A DNA stretch of 7,414 nt from NCBI GenBank assembly GCA_005801025.1, contig SYDZ01000017.1, forward strand, positions 1 to 7,414, in the 5' to 3' direction. The DNA is from Actinomycetota bacterium (GTDB lineage Bacteria > Actinomycetota > Acidimicrobiia > Acidimicrobiales > Ilumatobacteraceae). The translations under genes and the position numbers were made by a program. This document shows positions 5,932 through 7,414 of this stretch, in pieces. Every line of letters begins with the position of its first letter. Positions within the stretch are counted from its first letter, which is position 1. The notes under the pieces were generated by a model. It was not told the DNA's origin, did not search any database, and saw only the letters and a list, made by a program, of their open reading frames with translations.

Positions 5932-6858
5932 TTACAAACGATGGTCCGTGGACATCTCGCTGAATATGTTCTTTGCTAATTGTTCCGCCGCCGTTGGATG
6001 TAACGCCAAATACAGCGATGGCTCGGTGAGTTCAATTTCCAGAATCGTCGGCCCTGCAAAACCTGGAACAAGATCAACACGGGCATACAACAATTTTCCG
6101 AAGCGCTGAATCAACCAGTTAATTGTTCTTTCCCCAATGAGCAGTTGCTCACTTGTGGCTTCGCGCGTGGCAATACGTTCTTCGGCATAGAGACCACCGG
6201 ACATATTTTTTTCTGAGGCTAACAACGCTCCCTTAGCGAATGCATGCGAATAGACACCATCAAGAAACACTAAACCCGTTTCATCTTCACTCTCAATATC
6301 GATAACGTAAGGCTGCAACATCACGGCACGGCCAGCATTCAGTAAACTAGAGATATGAACTGAGGCAGATTCAATTGAAGAATGTCGCTCAGTGTCATTG
6401 CTCCCCGCGCTAATCGTTGGCTTAACGACGACATCACCGAGAAGTATCAGCCTCTCCAACTCGACTAACCAATCGTCAGCAGATGAGTTGGCAAAAGCAG
6501 TCGCCACTACGGGCAAGCCAGATCTTTCAATCTCACTCAAGTAGTGCTTATCCGTATTCCATTGAATCACTTCCTGGGAATTACGCAATGTAGTCACTGA
6601 AGAAACATCAGTCACCCATTTCATGAAGCCCTCATAGCGACGGTGATAATCCCAAGTGCTACGAATCACAACAAGATCAAATGATGACCAATCAATGGTC
6701 TCATCATCCCAAGACACTTCCTCCACCAAAAGACCTTGAGCAGTGACAGCCGCAAGCAGTAGTTGCATGTCGTAATCAAAACCAAGTGCCTCGGTACATG
6801 TCACGAGCGCGACAGAGCCCCAAGTTTCCTTGGGGCTCCGAGCAACTTCTTGGTTCAC
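5932..6858 (-). CDS. ATP-grasp domain protein (RimK/DcsG-like carboxylate-amine ligase type), substrate unknown
   Basis: A cytoplasmic 308-aa ATP-grasp enzyme; the fold joins a carboxylate, activated as acyl phosphate, to an amine or other nucleophile. The N-terminal Rossmann-like part has VALVTC (16-21), SWDDETIDW (49-57) and DLVVIRSTWDYHRR (61-74). WNTDKHYL (100-107) leads into the grasp. VVVKPTISAGS (143-153) carries ATP-binding K146, LQPYV (181-185) is the hinge segment, and YARVDLV (258-264) with LEIELTEPSLYL (273-284) supplies the acidic metal ligands E274, E276 and E279. The order matches a widespread actinobacterial ATP-grasp family related to the cycloserine enzyme DcsG. The frame is open upstream into groEL, but that part is out-of-frame groEL. 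I chose GTG 6858 for the AGAGG 8 nt upstream. It starts 22 bp after the groEL stop. Residues 7-15 are encoded by a perfect hairpin. Confidence 0.85.
   Translation of the reverse strand: MNQEVARSPKETWGSVALVTCTEALGFDYDMQLLLAAVTAQGLLVEEVSWDDETIDWSSFDLVVIRSTWDYHRRYEGFMKWVTDVSSVTTLRNSQEVIQWNTDKHYLSEIERSGLPVVATAFANSSADDWLVELERLILLGDVVVKPTISAGSNDTERHSSIESASVHISSLLNAGRAVMLQPYVIDIESEDETGLVFLDGVYSHAFAKGALLASEKNMSGGLYAEERIATREATSEQLLIGERTINWLIQRFGKLLYARVDLVPGFAGPTILEIELTEPSLYLALHPTAAEQLAKNIFSEMSTDHRL
6815..6838 (-). terminator. Perfect 10-bp GAAA-capped hairpin downstream of groEL (possible terminator or attenuator)
   Basis: On the minus-strand transcript GAGCCCCAAG (6838-6829) pairs perfectly with CTTGGGGCTC (6824-6815) around a GAAA tetraloop. 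The first arm starts 42 nt after the groEL stop codon. No U-tract follows, so it is not a canonical Rho-independent terminator, though actinobacterial terminators often lack one; it could equally protect the groEL 3' end. It lies inside codons 7-15 of the ATP-grasp gene if that gene starts at 6858. Confidence 0.5.
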
Positions 6859-6867
6859 TTGGTTCAC
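6849..6867 (-). repeat. Tandem 9-bp repeat (GTGAACCAA x2) carrying two in-frame GTG codons
   Basis: The minus strand reads GTGAACCAA twice in a row, then G, between the groEL stop and the ATP-grasp coding sequence. Each unit offers an in-frame GTG start, at 6867 and at 6858. Only the second has a well-placed AGAGG (8-nt spacer); for the first that sequence abuts the start codon. Confidence 0.6.
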
Positions 6868-6880
6868 CTCTTGAGATGAA

Positions 6881-7414
6881 TTAGTAATCTTCCATGCCAC
6901 CGCCGTGAGCGGCGTGGTCATCCTTCTCAGGCTTGTCAGCGATAACACACTCGGTCGTGAGGAACAAGGCAGCAATGGATGCGGCGTTCTGCAGTGCTGA
7001 ACGAGTGACCTTGGCAGCGTCAATAACACCGATTGCGACGAGGTCAACATATTCGCCAGTTGCAGCATTAAGACCGTTTGAACCGGTCAGGTTGCGAACT
7101 CGCTCGACGACGACTCCACCCTCCATACCAGCGTTCTCGGCGATCTGCTTGAGAGGAGCTTCAAGAGCCTTGGCAACCAGGCGGGCACCAGTGGCTTCAT
7201 CACCCGAAAGCGATGCAACACAAGCAATCACGGCAGCCTGTGAACGAAGCAACGCAACTCCGCCGCCAGGTACGACGCCTTCTTCAATCGCAGCTTTCGT
7301 GGTACTGACTGCGTCTTCAATGCGATGCTTCTTTTCTTTCAACTCGACTTCAGTGGCTGCACCAACCTTGAGGACTGCAACGCCGCCCGACAACTTAGCG
7401 AGGCGCTCTTGCAG
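6881..7414 (-). CDS. groL: GroEL chaperonin, C-terminal 177 residues (runs off the right edge)
   Basis: The 60-kDa chaperonin assembles into double heptameric rings that fold proteins with ATP and GroES in the cytoplasm. The visible part is about the last third: LQERLAKLSGGVAVLKVGAA, then EVELKEKKHRIEDAV, with D34 of this fragment corresponding to the ATP-hydrolysing aspartate (D398 in E. coli). EEGVVPGGGVALL follows, then the equatorial end with GEYVDLVAIGVIDAAKVTRS and SIAALFLTTECVIADKPEK. The frame is open to the last base of the window, so the gene continues upstream. The tail, DDHAAHGGGMEDY, is short: one GGGM in place of the repeated GGM run, plus two histidines. It resembles the housekeeping GroEL2 type more than the His-rich GroEL1 type. 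No groES is visible. Confidence 0.97.
   Translation of the reverse strand: MQERLAKLSGGVAVLKVGAATEVELKEKKHRIEDAVSTTKAAIEEGVVPGGGVALLRSQAAVIACVASLSGDEATGARLVAKALEAPLKQIAENAGMEGGVVVERVRNLTGSNGLNAATGEYVDLVAIGVIDAAKVTRSALQNAASIAALFLTTECVIADKPEKDDHAAHGGGMEDY

Noticed and set aside
5914..5932. CCTCGAGG palindrome followed by TTTTCTTT on the plus strand, as a terminator
   Set aside because: The palindrome leaves no room for a loop with a stable stem, and the T-rich side faces the strand that carries no gene here.
6859..7068. N-terminal extension of the ATP-grasp frame back to an ATG at 7068
   Set aside because: The extra 70 residues overlap groEL in another frame, look like random Ser/Leu-rich sequence, and are not expected in the family; GTG 6858 has a good ribosome binding site.
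1..7414. CRISPR arrays, insertion sequences, tRNA or rRNA genes, phage or defence genes
   Set aside because: No spaced direct repeats, transposase motifs, terminal repeats, cloverleaf-like sequence or defence domains were seen on either strand; gaps between genes are too short for most of them.

Overview
The window looks like a chromosomal housekeeping stretch from a Gram-positive, probably actinobacterial (Actinomycetota) genome of moderate G+C. The basis is: two lipoproteins with clear lipoboxes, a GlnD and a conserved hypothetical protein that resemble actinobacterial families, a GroEL2-type chaperonin end, a coproheme decarboxylase (monoderm-type haem synthesis), frequent GTG/TTG starts, and TAnnnT hexamers placed exactly 7 nt before three starts, as in leaderless actinobacterial genes. 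A finer placement is not supported. A low-to-mid G+C planktonic actinobacterium would fit, but that is a guess.

Layout. Left block, minus strand, reading 2230 to 1: a small conserved hypothetical gene, a lipoprotein alpha/beta-hydrolase with a TTG start, then the 5' two-thirds of the uridylyltransferase domain of glnD, which runs off the left edge. Between the hypothetical gene and the hydrolase is a strong inverted repeat whose distal arm contains most of the hydrolase ribosome binding site. Middle block, plus strand, 2310 to 4308: a cytoplasmic protein with a probable bacterial PH-like domain, then an amino-acid-type ABC substrate-binding lipoprotein with no permease or ATPase beside it. 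The left and middle blocks diverge from a 79-bp promoter region at 2231-2309. Right block, minus strand, 7414 to 4321: the end of groEL, an ATP-grasp ligase of unknown substrate, fdhD (formate dehydrogenase sulfurtransferase) and chdC/hemQ (coproheme decarboxylase). These are closely spaced and collinear. The middle and right blocks converge with only 12 bp between stops.

Functionally the window mixes nitrogen signalling (GlnD), solute capture (the substrate-binding protein), protein folding (GroEL) and maturation of redox cofactors or enzymes (FdhD, ChdC). I see no mobile element, CRISPR array, RNA gene, defence island or phage gene, and no convincing new multi-gene system. The most original signals are at RNA level: a hairpin that could mask the hydrolase ribosome binding site (1733-1776), and a perfect 10-bp GAAA-capped hairpin just after groEL that lies inside the first codons of the ATP-grasp gene (6815-6838). 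Almost the whole window is coding; no gene-free stretch exceeds about 80 bp.
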